Positions 18,103-26,999 of a DNA stretch of 64,000 nt are shown in pieces (position 1 is the first letter of the stretch; every line of letters starts with the position of its first letter). The stretch lies in the NCBI GenBank assembly GCA_018268415.1, contig JAFDWO010000152.1:1-64000 (forward strand), in the 5' to 3' direction. Made by a program: the position numbers and the translations under genes. Source of the DNA: Actinomycetota bacterium. Lineage in GTDB: Bacteria > Actinomycetota > Thermoleophilia > Solirubrobacterales > 70-9. Under the pieces are notes generated by a model. It saw only the letters and a program-made list of their open reading frames with translations. It searched no databases and was not told where the DNA came from.

Positions 18103-18476
18103 GACAGCGAGCCTGTAAGCCGGATCCTGTCGCGAGCGGACATCTATCTCGCCGGGCCGGAGCCCGACGGGGCGCCGAAGCGCACCTGCGACCTACCTGG
18201 ACCTCGCCGAGCCGGGTCGACGGTCCTGCTTGGCCTTGCACCGGGCGGGGTTTGCCTGGCCGCCGTGTCACCACGACGCCGGTGCGCTCTTACCGCACCA
18301 TTTCACCTTTGCCTGTACGCGGCTCACGTGTGGCCGCGCCATCGGCCGTGTATCTCTGTGGCACTTTCCCGCGGCTTTCGCCGGGTGGGCGTTACCCACC
18401 GCCCTGCCCTTTGGTGTCCGGACTTTCCTCGAAACGGGGTTTTCTCTCCCCGCCCCGCGTCCGCTTGGCTCGCACC
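18103..18476 (-). ncRNA. rnpB: RNase P RNA (bacterial type A)
   Basis: About 374 nt; catalytic RNA that matures tRNA 5' ends. The minus strand shows the conserved 5' core GAGGAAAGTCCGGACACC (near 18433-18416) and the 3' core GACAGGATCCGGCTTACAGG (near 18130-18110). The P1 helix is GCGAGCC at 18473-18467 paired with GGCTCGC at 18113-18107. A TAATCT hexamer about 10 bases upstream of the 5' end is a likely -10 element. Long open frames across this gene on either strand are spurious. Confidence 0.95.
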
Positions 18477-18614
18477 AAGAAGATTAGGTGGCCAGACGCC
18501 GAAAACCAAGCCTGCCAAAGGACGCAGGAAGCGAGCCGAGGGGAGCGCGCAAAGTGCGTGACCCGAAGGCGAGCGACCGAGGACACCGGCAGGCGCCGGC
18601 TCGCAGGCGCCTGG

Positions 18615-19238
18615 TCAGACCTTTCTAAAGACCCCGACGACCTTGCCGAGAACTCGCGCTTCGGTCGTGATGATCGGGTCCATTTCCTCGTTCTCGGGCT
18701 GGAGGCGGATGTGGTCCGGTTCGCGGAAATAACGCTTGACGGTCGCCTCTTCACCGATCAGGGCGACGACGATCTCGCCATCAGTGGCGTCATCGGCGGG
18801 GCGCACGATGACGTAGTCCGCTTCGAGGATGCCGGCGTTCTTCATCGATTCGCCTCGGACCTGGAGGATGTAGTCGCCGTCCTCGCCGCCGATCACATCG
18901 GGGACCTCAAGGTATTCCTCGATGTTCTCTTCGGCCAGGATCGGGGCGCCCGCGGCGACCGAGCCGACCAGGGGGATACCGCCCCCGGGCTTCACCGCGC
19001 TCACCGCCTTGTCGACGCCGGTCCTCAGCAGCTCGATCGCCCGCGGCTTCGAAGGATCCCGTTTGAGCAGGCCGAGCTTCTCCAGGTTCGCCAGGTGCGC
19101 ATGCACCGTGGAGGACGAGTGCAGGCCCACCGCTTTGCCGATCTCGCGCACCGTCGGCGGGTAGCCGGTCTTGGCCGCGTACTTGCGGATGAAGTCGAAG
19201 ATCTCCTTCTGCCGCTTGGTCAGATCAAGGTCAACCAT
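18615..19238 (-). CDS. lexA: LexA SOS repressor
   Basis: 207-residue repressor-autoprotease. The N-terminal winged HTH is LTKRQKEIFDFIRKYAAKTG followed by TVREIGKAVGLHSSSTVHAHLANLEKLGLL. The cleavage site is Ala-Gly in GSVAAGAP. The catalytic serine lies in QVRGESMKNAG and the lysine in EEATVKRYF. RecA filaments trigger self-cleavage and induce DNA-repair genes. The ATG at 19238 was chosen (GGAGGAAAAC upstream) over a longer frame that crosses the SOS box and tRNA. Autoregulation through the box at 19282 is expected. Confidence 0.96.
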   Translation of the reverse strand: MVDLDLTKRQKEIFDFIRKYAAKTGYPPTVREIGKAVGLHSSSTVHAHLANLEKLGLLKRDPSKPRAIELLRTGVDKAVSAVKPGGGIPLVGSVAAGAPILAEENIEEYLEVPDVIGGEDGDYILQVRGESMKNAGILEADYVIVRPADDATDGEIVVALIGEEATVKRYFREPDHIRLQPENEEMDPIITTEARVLGKVVGVFRKV

Positions 19239-19281
19239 CGTGGGCTCCGTTTTCCTCCAATTGCCGGGGTGCGAACTGAGA

Positions 19282-19295
19282 CGAACACCTGTTCG
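19282..19295. promoter_or_regulatory. SOS box (LexA operator)
   Basis: CGAACACCTGTTCG is a palindrome matching the Gram-positive/actinobacterial consensus CGAAC-N4-GTTCG. It lies 44 bases upstream of the lexA start, as expected for autorepression. Confidence 0.9.
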
Positions 19296-19374
19296 CAGAG
19301 TATCCCTTCCCCCGGACGCCCGCAAGGCGCGAGGGCACGCGCACGCCAAACCCCTAGAATCTCCGTTTCCACGA

Positions 19375-19460
<86 letters not shown>

Positions 19461-19510
19461 CTGAGTCTTCGGCCTCGCAATCCACGTGTTCCGGCGGATT
19501 TGCGAGGCCG

Positions 19511-20302
19511 TCAGACGTTCAGGTCGCTGCGTTCGAAGAGCATCGCGCCGATCCAGCCCAGCAGCAGGGAGAAGGCGGTCAGGCCGAGGAAGGCGACCGG
19601 GTCGATTCCCGATTCGATCGCGTTGCCGTAGTACTTGAAGATCGAGGCATAACGGACGCCGGAGAGGCTGTCGTCGAGCTTGCCGATCAGGTCGACGACG
19701 TACATCGCGACGAGGAAGCCGGCGACGACGCCGGTGACGACGCTGGTCTTCAGCGAGAAGCCGCAGACGACGATCGCCAGGCCGGCGCCGACCAGGGCGA
19801 GGGGCCACACCATGGCGAAGCCCGCCAGCGCGTCGCCGACACCCAGGCCGGCGCCGGCGACGAGGCTGCCGAGCAGGCTCAGGACCAAGGTCAGGAGGAG
19901 GACCGCGGCGACCTCGACCGCGGCGGCGAGGAAGGCGGCCAGGCAGACGGCGGTGCGGGTGACCGGCGCCGAGAGGACGACCTCGAGCCGCCCGCTTTCG
20001 GCGGCGCCACTAAGGTCGCTCGCCACCGCCCGAGCCGCCAGATAGCCAACCGCGAGCGGGACGATCAGGCTCAGCATCTCACCGTGGAGGTACTGCTCGA
20101 CGTTGGCCAGTTCACCGATCCCGAAGGCCTGCTTCAGCCCTTCCGGGTACTGCGCGACCACCTTGGTGAGGGCGCTCTGCACGGAGGGATAGATGGCGAC
20201 GATGAACGCCGACATCGCGCCCAGCGGGAGACCCCAGGCGAGTGGCGAGCGGCGCCGCTCCTGCAGGTGGAAGCCGACCACGGCGGCAAGGCGGTCGTTC
20301 AT
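19511..20302 (-). CDS. ABC-2 type transporter permease
   Basis: 263 residues with about six hydrophobic segments, the usual layout of an ABC-2 permease subunit (starting MNDRLAAVVGFHLQERRRSP, with a first membrane segment near LPLGAMSAFIVAIYPSV). It pairs with the ATPase upstream: the ATPase stop overlaps this start by four bases, so they form one exporter. The substrate, a drug, lipid or polymer, cannot be inferred. Confidence 0.85.
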   Translation of the reverse strand: MNDRLAAVVGFHLQERRRSPLAWGLPLGAMSAFIVAIYPSVQSALTKVVAQYPEGLKQAFGIGELANVEQYLHGEMLSLIVPLAVGYLAARAVASDLSGAAESGRLEVVLSAPVTRTAVCLAAFLAAAVEVAAVLLLTLVLSLLGSLVAGAGLGVGDALAGFAMVWPLALVGAGLAIVVCGFSLKTSVVTGVVAGFLVAMYVVDLIGKLDDSLSGVRYASIFKYYGNAIESGIDPVAFLGLTAFSLLLGWIGAMLFERSDLNV

Positions 20303-21204
20303 CCCTCCCCCTCCCCACCCTCGTAGTAGCCGAGGAATACCTCCTCGAGGGTAGGCCGCGAGACCTCGAGGTCGGTCACGTGATGGGCGGCGAGCGCCTT
20401 GACCACCGGATCGACGTCACCGGCGAAGCGGAAGCTGACCCCGCCGTCGACCTGCTCGACCTCGCTCACGCCGGCGAGCCGACGCAGCTCGTCGAGGCCG
20501 CCGCGATCGGCCAGCCGCACCGTCACCTTGCGGCGGGCGCGGCCGAGCAGGTCAGGCACGCGCTCGACCGCGACCAGGCGTGCATCGCGGACGATCCCGA
20601 CCCGATCGCAGATCCGCTCGACCTCGTCGAGCTCGTGCGAGGAGAGGAAGACGGTGGCGCCGCGATCACGTTCCTCGCCGACCATCGCGAGGAACTCCTC
20701 CTGCATCATCGGGTCGAGCCCGCCGGTCGGCTCGTCGAGGATCAGGAGATCGGGACGGTGGAAAGCGGCGAGGATCAGGCCGACCTTCTGGCGGTTGCCG
20801 CGCGAGAGCTCGCCCAGCGGCCGCTCGAGGTCGCTGCGGAAGCGCTGCGCCAGCTCCGTCGCGCGCCCCGTATCGGTGCCGCGCAGCCGCGCCATCAGGT
20901 CGAGCGCCCGTCGCCCGGTCGTCTCACGACCGAAACCGAAATCGCCGGGGAGGTTGCCGACCCGTCGCCGAATCTCGATGCTGTCGCGCCGACTGTCGAG
21001 ACCGAGAAGGCGCGCCGACCCGGAAGTCGGGTGGATCAGGTCGAGCAGCGTGCGGATCGTCGTCGTCTTGCCGGCGCCGTTCGGCCCGAGGAAGCCGAAG
21101 ACCTCGCCGCTCGGCACGGTCATCGTCAGCTCGGCGATCCCGTGCCCGCCGGGGTACAGCTTGCTGAGTGCCTCGGTCTCGATCGCCGCGTCGGTGGTCC
21201 CCAT
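20299..21204 (-). CDS. ABC transporter ATP-binding protein
   Basis: 301 residues. The Walker A is GPNGAGKTTT, the Q-loop region is GNLPGDFG, the signature is LSRGNRQKVGL (LSGGQ-like, with R for G), Walker B is LLILDEPTGGLDP and the H-loop is SSHELDE. The C-terminal ~80 residues form the extension common in drug-export ATPases (VRLADRGGLDELRRLAG...). It energises the ABC-2 permease it overlaps. Exporters of this layout often remove drugs or lipids; this is inference. Confidence 0.92.
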   Translation of the reverse strand: MGTTDAAIETEALSKLYPGGHGIAELTMTVPSGEVFGFLGPNGAGKTTTIRTLLDLIHPTSGSARLLGLDSRRDSIEIRRRVGNLPGDFGFGRETTGRRALDLMARLRGTDTGRATELAQRFRSDLERPLGELSRGNRQKVGLILAAFHRPDLLILDEPTGGLDPMMQEEFLAMVGEERDRGATVFLSSHELDEVERICDRVGIVRDARLVAVERVPDLLGRARRKVTVRLADRGGLDELRRLAGVSEVEQVDGGVSFRFAGDVDPVVKALAAHHVTDLEVSRPTLEEVFLGYYEGGEGEG

Positions 21205-21350
21205 GCCCTCAACCTAGTTCGCCATCGGCCGCGCCCATCGTGGCAGGCCCACAAGATGGACAGCGGTCTTAACTCCCTTTCCCGGGTTTCTTGGAAGTAC
21301 GCCGATACACTCGGAGACCCGTGGCCAACCGGCCTCAACGCAGGGAAAAC

Positions 21351-22592
21351 GTGACGATCCGACCTAATGAGGCCACTTTGAACAGCTCCACGTGTCGCCG
21401 CGTCGCGGCACCGTTCCTCGCCGCGCTCGCACTGCTTGCGACGCTGGCTCTCGCCGCCGGGGCAAACGCCGCACCGAACCCCAAGGCCACCGCCTCGGTG
21501 ATCGGCGGGCATAACGCGACGATCGCGGAGTATCCGTCGCTCGCCTTCATCGAAGGGGTCCAGGCGACGGCCGGTTATGCCTGCACCGGCACCGTCGTCG
21601 CGCCGCGGGTCATCCTCACCGCCGGGCACTGCGTCGAGGACATCGAATCGAGCTCGATCGTCGAGCCCGGGCTGATCGCCGTCGCCACCGGCGTCTCCAA
21701 CCTGCAGAAGATCCAGCGGACCCAGATCAGTCAGGTCGAAAGGGTGCTCGCCTACCCCGGCTTCGACCCGACCGAGCTGCACGGCGACGCGGGCCTGCTG
21801 ATCCTCACCGCCCCGGTGACCGCGCCGCCGATCGCGCTCGCCACCGGAGCCGACGCGGCACTCTATGAACCGGGCGACGAACTGACCGTCGCCGGCTGGG
21901 GGATCGACAACCGCGCCACCGGACACGCCCCGAACCAGCTGCAGGCGGCGACCGTGCCGATCGAGGAAGCCTCCCGCTGCCGTGAAGGGACGCGCCGCTA
22001 CTACCCGTTCTTCGACGCGACCCGACAGGTCTGCGCGCTCGACGCGCCGCACTTCCACATCACCACCTGCCACGGCGACTCGGGCGGCCCGGCGATCGCC
22101 ACCCGGCCCGACGGCACGCCGGTCGAGGTCGGCGTGACCAGCCTCGGCGACGGCTCCTGCAACCCGGCCAGCCCGGCCGTCTTCACCCGCGTCGACCAGA
22201 TCTCATCCTGGGTCCAGAGCTGGATCGACGCGGTCGAATCCGGCGGCCAGGCCCCGCGGGTCAAGGTGCCCAAAGCCCACATCCCCACGCTCACCCGCGA
22301 ACGCGCCGAAGAAATCAGCGGCCTGGCGATGGAAGAAGCCTTCGGCGCAGAATTCGCCCACGGTCAGGAAAAGACGATCAAGTGCAACCGCGTCGACAAG
22401 GCGCGCCTGCGTTGCGGCGTCACCTGGTTCCAGGGGCCGAACGACTATTTCGGCAAGGTCACCGTCTTCTTCGCGATCCGCCACAACGTGGTCCTCGCGG
22501 GCGTCCATTACAAGGTCAACTGGGTCAACGACCAGTGCTACTTCCACAGCGGCCACCCGCAGGCCTGCAAGGTCGAAACGAAAGAAAAATGA
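21351..22592 (+). CDS. Secreted trypsin-like serine protease with C-terminal extension
   Basis: About 413 residues. The signal peptide has the hydrophobic core FLAALALLATLALAAGANA. The S1 domain begins VIGGHNATIAEYPSLAF. The catalytic triad is visible: His in LTAGHCVE, Asp in HGDAGLLIL (the usual D-x-A-L strand) and Ser in CHGDSGGPAIA. Paired cysteines surround the active site. A ~120-residue C-terminal part (after SWVQSWIDAVESGG) has a Cys pair, CNRVDKARLRCGVTW, and may be a separate binding domain. GTG at 21351 with AGGGAAAAC upstream was preferred; TTG at 21378 is an alternative. Glutamate codons turn to GAA in the C-terminal part. Confidence 0.9.
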   Translation: MTIRPNEATLNSSTCRRVAAPFLAALALLATLALAAGANAAPNPKATASVIGGHNATIAEYPSLAFIEGVQATAGYACTGTVVAPRVILTAGHCVEDIESSSIVEPGLIAVATGVSNLQKIQRTQISQVERVLAYPGFDPTELHGDAGLLILTAPVTAPPIALATGADAALYEPGDELTVAGWGIDNRATGHAPNQLQAATVPIEEASRCREGTRRYYPFFDATRQVCALDAPHFHITTCHGDSGGPAIATRPDGTPVEVGVTSLGDGSCNPASPAVFTRVDQISSWVQSWIDAVESGGQAPRVKVPKAHIPTLTRERAEEISGLAMEEAFGAEFAHGQEKTIKCNRVDKARLRCGVTWFQGPNDYFGKVTVFFAIRHNVVLAGVHYKVNWVNDQCYFHSGHPQACKVETKEK

Positions 22593-22599
22593 CCCCGGC

Positions 22600-22671
22600 C
22601 CGCTGTTCCTTATGACCATCATTCCGGCACCCGCTGTTCCTTACGCCCATCACTCCGGCATAAGGAACAGC
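22600..22671. repeat. Class B hairpin with tandem 31-bp repeat
   Basis: CCGCTGTTCCTTATGACCAT... (22600-22630) is repeated directly as CCGCTGTTCCTTACGCCCAT... (22631-22661). It is closed by CATAAGGAACAGC (22659-22671), which pairs with the first copy. It sits between the convergent protease and permease genes, so a bidirectional terminator is possible. The arms match hairpins at 266 and 17104. Confidence 0.8.
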
Positions 22672-22685
22672 TGCGCGCAGCCGAG

Positions 22686-23453
22686 CTAACCGCGGCGGGG
22701 CGGCAACCAGACGAAGCGCTTCGCCGCCACCGCGGCGCCCAGGACCGCCCAGCCGAGCAGGATCACGACGTCGAGCAACACCGGCCCGGTCGGGACCGCG
22801 CCGACGTAGGCCCGGTGCACGAGGTCGGCGACGTGCTCGACCGGGAAGATCTTCGCGATCACCTGCAGCGCCGTCGGCAGCTCCGACAGCGGGATCCAGA
22901 TCCCCGAGATGAAGAAGAGGGGGAAGGTGATCAGCTGGATCATCGGCTGGGCCGAGTCGGCGGAGTCGGCGAAGGTGCTGAGCGCATAGCCGAGCCCGCA
23001 GAAGGCGAAGGCACCGCCGATCACCCCGAGCACCAGCGCGGGCCAGCCGTCGGTCGGGATGCGCACGTCGAAGGCCACCGCGCCGACGATCAGAAGCAGC
23101 GCCACCGTGCCGATCGCCATCAGAATCACGGTCAGCGACTGGCTGGCGATCAGCGCCCAGGCGGGCATCGGCGTCGCCCGGCGGCGCTTGAGGATCCCCA
23201 GCTCGCGCTGGTTGACGACGGTGGCGACCAGCATCGCCAGCGTCGTCAAGGTCAGTGAGAAGACGACGACGCTCGGCACGAAGAACTGCCGATAGTCGAT
23301 CTTCACCCCGTTGACCGTCGTTTCGCCGCCGTGGAAGACGCCCGCCAGGAGCGCCAACAGGATCAGTGGGATCACCAGCGTGAACATCCGTGCGCGTTTG
23401 TTGCGCAGGAAGGCGCGCAGCTGGAAGCGGGTGACGTGCAGGACCAGATCCAT
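22686..23453 (-). CDS. ABC-2 type transporter permease
   Basis: 255 residues with about six membrane segments. The N-terminus MDLVLHVTRFQLRAFLRNKR precedes the first segment MFTLVIPLILLALLAGVF; later come GALSTFADSADSAQ-like loops and a C-terminal VVILLGWAVLGAAVAAKRFVW. The conserved ABC-2 stretch ITFPLFFISGIWIPL is clear. Its ATG overlaps the stop of the ATPase gene upstream (TGATG), so the two form one exporter. Confidence 0.88.
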   Translation of the reverse strand: MDLVLHVTRFQLRAFLRNKRARMFTLVIPLILLALLAGVFHGGETTVNGVKIDYRQFFVPSVVVFSLTLTTLAMLVATVVNQRELGILKRRRATPMPAWALIASQSLTVILMAIGTVALLLIVGAVAFDVRIPTDGWPALVLGVIGGAFAFCGLGYALSTFADSADSAQPMIQLITFPLFFISGIWIPLSELPTALQVIAKIFPVEHVADLVHRAYVGAVPTGPVLLDVVILLGWAVLGAAVAAKRFVWLPPRRG

Positions 23454-24394
23454 CAGGCGACCTCCTCGGTCTCGACGCCCGCCGCTTCGGCGGTGAGACG
23501 TAGGTAGACGTCCTCCAGGGTGGGCCGCCGAACCTCGAGCTCACCGATCTCGATGCCGCGCCCCTCGGCCCAGGTGCCGAGCCGACCGAGGTCGGCCAAC
23601 GGTGCGGCGCTGTGCAGTTCGATCCGCCCGTCGCGACGCGCCGGCTGCATCAGCGCCAACAGGTCATCGGGCAACTCCCAGTCCGAGGTGCCGGGCGGCA
23701 GGGTGAAGAGGATCTCCGAGGCGGCGATGTCGCGACGGCCGATCGTCGCCGGCGTCCCCTCGTCGATGATCCGCCCCCCGGCGATCACCGCGATCCGGTC
23801 GGCGAGCCGCTCCGCCTCCTCCATGTAGTGGGTGGTGAGGAAGATCGTCTTGCCGAGCTCGCGCAGGCCGTCGAGCATCTTCCAGGCGTCCCGGCGCGCC
23901 GCCGGGTCGAAGCCCGTGGTCGGCTCGTCGAGAAAGATCAGCTCCGGGTCCCCGATCAGCGCCAGGGCGACGTCGAGCCGCCGTCGCTGCCCGCCGGAGA
24001 GCGTCGCGGTGATCTTCGCCCCCGCCTCGGCGTCGAGGCCGACCAGGTCCAGCGTGTCGTCGACGGGGCGCGGCGCCTTATACAGACCGGCGTACAGTTC
24101 CATGCACTCCCGCACGGTCAGCTCCTGCTCGCCGGGCGACTCCTGCATCACGATCCCGACGCGCTGGCGCCACTCGGAGGTCGCGTGGGCGGGATCGACG
24201 CCGAGCACCTCGACCTCTCCCGCATCGCGGCCCCCGAACCCCTCGAGGATCTCGATCGTCGTCGTCTTCCCGGCGCCGTTGGGCCCGAGGAACGCGAAGA
24301 TCTCTCCCTGGCCGACCTCGAGGTCGACTCCTGCGACGGCCTCGACGTCCCCGAAGGAGCGCCGCAGCCCGTGAACGCGAATCGCCGTATCCAT
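23453..24394 (-). CDS. ABC transporter ATP-binding protein (daunorubicin-resistance type)
   Basis: 313 residues. Walker A GPNGAGKTTTIEIL, signature LSGGQRRRLDVALALIGDP, Walker B LIFLDEPTTGFDP and H-loop TTHYMEEAERL are all intact. A C-terminal domain of about 90 residues (VRRPTLEDVYLRLT near the end) is typical of DrrA-like exporters. The ATG at 24394 gives MDTAIRVHGLRRSFGD; the longer frame adds unlikely sequence. Cotranscribed with the permease at 22686. Confidence 0.93.
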   Translation of the reverse strand: MDTAIRVHGLRRSFGDVEAVAGVDLEVGQGEIFAFLGPNGAGKTTTIEILEGFGGRDAGEVEVLGVDPAHATSEWRQRVGIVMQESPGEQELTVRECMELYAGLYKAPRPVDDTLDLVGLDAEAGAKITATLSGGQRRRLDVALALIGDPELIFLDEPTTGFDPAARRDAWKMLDGLRELGKTIFLTTHYMEEAERLADRIAVIAGGRIIDEGTPATIGRRDIAASEILFTLPPGTSDWELPDDLLALMQPARRDGRIELHSAAPLADLGRLGTWAEGRGIEIGELEVRRPTLEDVYLRLTAEAAGVETEEVA

Positions 24395-24530
24395 GGCGAT
24401 CAAGCTACGTCCGGGCAGACTTCGCCGCATCGGCTCGGGCGCCGAAATCCGGCCTCCACCCCTGGGTGGAGGCCCCTCCCCCGCGCTCAACCCCGACGCC
24501 CATGACAAGCCGCGGGCCGCCTCCTAACCT

Positions 24531-25775
24531 GTGTGCATGCAGATCTTCCGCCCGGACGACCAGCCGGACCGCCCGCAGGGGATCGCGTTCCTCCGCGAGC
24601 GCGTCGGCAATGGCTGTAAGGACGGCAAGGCGCCGATGCGGATGCGGGTCTGGCCGATCGTCTCGATGGTCCTGATCCTGATCTCGGGGCTGATCGGCAC
24701 CCCCACCCCGGCCCTCTGGGGCGAAGGCCTGGTGACGCTCTTGGGCGGCGGCACGCTCGCGGTGCTGATCGCGATCGAGCTGATCTACGACCCCCAGGAC
24801 GACCGCGCCGAGTTCGTCTTCATCCTGCTGCTCGGGCTCGCCTCGATCGCGCTGATGACGGTGCAGCCGTCCGGGACGGCAGTGCTGGGCACCTACGCCG
24901 CGGTTGCCTCGGCGGTGATCCGGCTGCCGAAACGGATGGCGCTGGCGGCGATCGTCCCGATCATCGCGATCGTCGACATCGGCATCCTCGCGACCGCGAG
25001 CGAACGCTTCCTGGTCTTCGCCTGGACCAACATCGCCTACATCTTCATGTTCGTGATCGGACACCTGCTGCGACTCAGCGAGGAGCACCAGATCCAGGCG
25101 CAGGATCTGCTGGAAGAGGAGGAACGGACGCGGCTGGCGCGCAACGAGGCGGCGGCGCTGGACGAGCGCAGCCGGATCGCCCGCGAGCTCCACGACGTCC
25201 TCGCCCACTCGCTCTCGGCGCTGTCGGTCGAGCTCGAGGGCGCCCGCCTCCTGGCCCTCGACCGCAACGTCGACTCCGACGTGATCGCCGCGATCGGCCG
25301 CGCCCACCGCCATGCCGCCTCCGGCCTCGACGAGGCGCGGGCGGCGATCCAGGCCCTGCGCGGGGACTCGGTACCCGGGCCGGACAAGCTCGAAGACCTG
25401 ATCGAGGAGTTCCGGGCGCACGGGATCACCTGCACGCTGGAGATCAGCGGCAAGCCGCGCCGGCTCCCGTCCGAAGCGGCGCTGGCGGTCTACCGCACCG
25501 CACAGGAGGCACTGACCAACGTGCGCAAGCACGCCGAAGAAGCCGAGCGGGTGGCGATCCGCCTCGATTATGACCCCGACGGCGTGCAGCTGATCGTCGC
25601 CGACTCCGCAGGCGACGGGGGCGAGCCGCGGGTGCCGCAGCCGGCGACGCTGGCCGGGGCGGGCTCCGGCTACGGCGTGAGCGGGATGCGCGAGCGGGCC
25701 GAGCTGATCGGCGGCCGGCTGCTGGCGGGGCCGACCGAGGACGGCTTCCGGGTCGAGCTCTGGGTGCCCGCGTGA
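24531..25775 (+). CDS. Membrane sensor histidine kinase, NarL-partner type
   Basis: 414 residues with the start at GTG 24531; in-frame ATGs at 24537 and near 24634 are alternatives because the ribosome-binding site is weak. Four to five hydrophobic segments span about residues 38-180. A short coiled stretch (EEHQIQAQDLLEEEERTRLA) leads to the HisKA_3 dimerisation helix, with phospho-acceptor His near 221 in RSRIARELHDVLAHSLSALS. The HATPase domain lies around TAQEALTNVRKHAEEAERV (N-box). It also has GYGVSGMRERAELIGGRLL (G-box). It overlaps the response regulator by four bases. The signal is unknown; the exporter divergently encoded next to it is a possible target. Confidence 0.92.
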   Translation: MCMQIFRPDDQPDRPQGIAFLRERVGNGCKDGKAPMRMRVWPIVSMVLILISGLIGTPTPALWGEGLVTLLGGGTLAVLIAIELIYDPQDDRAEFVFILLLGLASIALMTVQPSGTAVLGTYAAVASAVIRLPKRMALAAIVPIIAIVDIGILATASERFLVFAWTNIAYIFMFVIGHLLRLSEEHQIQAQDLLEEEERTRLARNEAAALDERSRIARELHDVLAHSLSALSVELEGARLLALDRNVDSDVIAAIGRAHRHAASGLDEARAAIQALRGDSVPGPDKLEDLIEEFRAHGITCTLEISGKPRRLPSEAALAVYRTAQEALTNVRKHAEEAERVAIRLDYDPDGVQLIVADSAGDGGEPRVPQPATLAGAGSGYGVSGMRERAELIGGRLLAGPTEDGFRVELWVPA

Positions 25776-26458
25776 CCGAGGACGACGGGCGCGCGCCGCT
25801 GCGGGTGATCGTCGCCGACGACCAGCGCGTCGTCCGCGAGGGACTGACCCTGATGCTGGGGCTGATCGACGGGATCGAGCCGGTCGGCGCCGCCGCCGAC
25901 GGCGAGGAGGCGCTGGCGATGGTCGCCGCCGAGCGACCGGACGTCGTCCTGATGGACCTGCGGATGCCGCGCCTCGACGGCATCCAGGCAACCCGGCGAC
26001 TGACCGAGACGTATCCCAGCGTCGGCGTGGTCGCGCTCACCACCTACGCCGACGACGAGACCGTCGTCCAGGCCCTGCAGGCAGGCGCGCGCGGCTACCT
26101 GACCAAGGACGCCGGGGCCGAGCAGATCCGCAGCGCAGTCGAACGGGTGGCGGCGGGCGAGGCGGCGATCGACCCCGCCGTGCAGCGACAACTGCTGACC
26201 GCCGTGCAACGCGGCGACGCTCCACCCGAGCCCGAGGACGACAAGCTGCCCGACGGGCTCACGCCGCGTGAGGCAGAGGTGCTGGAGCTGATCGCGGCGG
26301 GCCTCTCGAACGGCGAGATCGCCGACCGCCTGGTGGTCAGCGGGGCGACCGTGAAGAGCCACGTCAACCACCTCTTCGCCAAGATCGGCGCCCGTGACCG
26401 TGCCCAGGCGGTCGCCTATGCCTATCAGCACGAGCTGGTTTCGCCGGGCGAGGGGTGA
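25772..26458 (+). CDS. NarL/LuxR-family response regulator
   Basis: 228 residues. The receiver domain has the acidic pair in VIVADDQRVVREGL, the phospho-acceptor Asp in VVLMDLRMPRLDG, Thr in ALTTYADDE and Lys in YLTKDAGAE. The C-terminal LuxR-type HTH is LTPREAEVLELIAAGLSNGE followed by IADRLVVSGATVKSHVNHLF. The GTG start lies inside the kinase stop (GTGA). Partner of the upstream kinase. Confidence 0.95.
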   Translation: MTEDDGRAPLRVIVADDQRVVREGLTLMLGLIDGIEPVGAAADGEEALAMVAAERPDVVLMDLRMPRLDGIQATRRLTETYPSVGVVALTTYADDETVVQALQAGARGYLTKDAGAEQIRSAVERVAAGEAAIDPAVQRQLLTAVQRGDAPPEPEDDKLPDGLTPREAEVLELIAAGLSNGEIADRLVVSGATVKSHVNHLFAKIGARDRAQAVAYAYQHELVSPGEG

Positions 26459-26513
26459 GTGGCAGCCCCGGGGCGGGGCGGGCGTGCCTTCGCCTCCGGC
26501 ACCGCCTGAGGCG

Positions 26514-26999
26514 TCAAAGCCAGACGTGCTCGAAGGCCGGGCGGCCCGACTCGATCCGAAGGAGGCCCATGGAGCGCCGGGGGGCACGGCGGCGCTCGGT
26601 CGGGCTGCCGGGGTTGAAGATCTGGAAGTCGTCCTCGTCTTCGTGGAGTGGCAGGTGGCTGTGGCCGAAGACGAGCGCGTCGGCATCCGGGAAGCGGCGG
26701 CGCATCCGTCCCAGCCTTCCCTTGGACGGACCGGCATCGTGGATCATCGCCACGCGAGCGCCGTCGAGGTCGATTTCGAGCGTCTCCGGAAGCGCGGCGC
26801 GCAGCTCGGCTTCGTCGACGTTGCCGCGGACCGCGTGGACCGGGCCCGGGCAGAGCGCCTCGATCGCGCGCAACGTCCCGAGGGCGAAGAAGTCGCCCGC
26901 GTGGAGGGTCGCCTCCGCCCCACGCAACAGCTCGACGCAACGTTCCGGCAGTGCCCGTCCGCCCCGCGGCAGATGGGTGTCGGCGAGGACGGCGATCAA
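26514..26999 (-). CDS. YfcE/MJ0936-type metallophosphoesterase
   Basis: 161-residue calcineurin-like phosphodiesterase. Metal ligands: ADTHLPRGG (Asp-x-His), LHAGDFFALG (GD), VRGNVDE (GN), MIHDAG and FGHSHLPLHE (GHSH). This is the complete core motif set of small bacterial phosphodiesterases. The start is TTG at 26999, overlapping the TetR stop (TTGA), so it belongs to the alkB-rubredoxin-tetR operon, which is odd for this enzyme. The substrate is unknown. Confidence 0.87.
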   Translation of the reverse strand: MIAVLADTHLPRGGRALPERCVELLRGAEATLHAGDFFALGTLRAIEALCPGPVHAVRGNVDEAELRAALPETLEIDLDGARVAMIHDAGPSKGRLGRMRRRFPDADALVFGHSHLPLHEDEDDFQIFNPGSPTERRRAPRRSMGLLRIESGRPAFEHVWL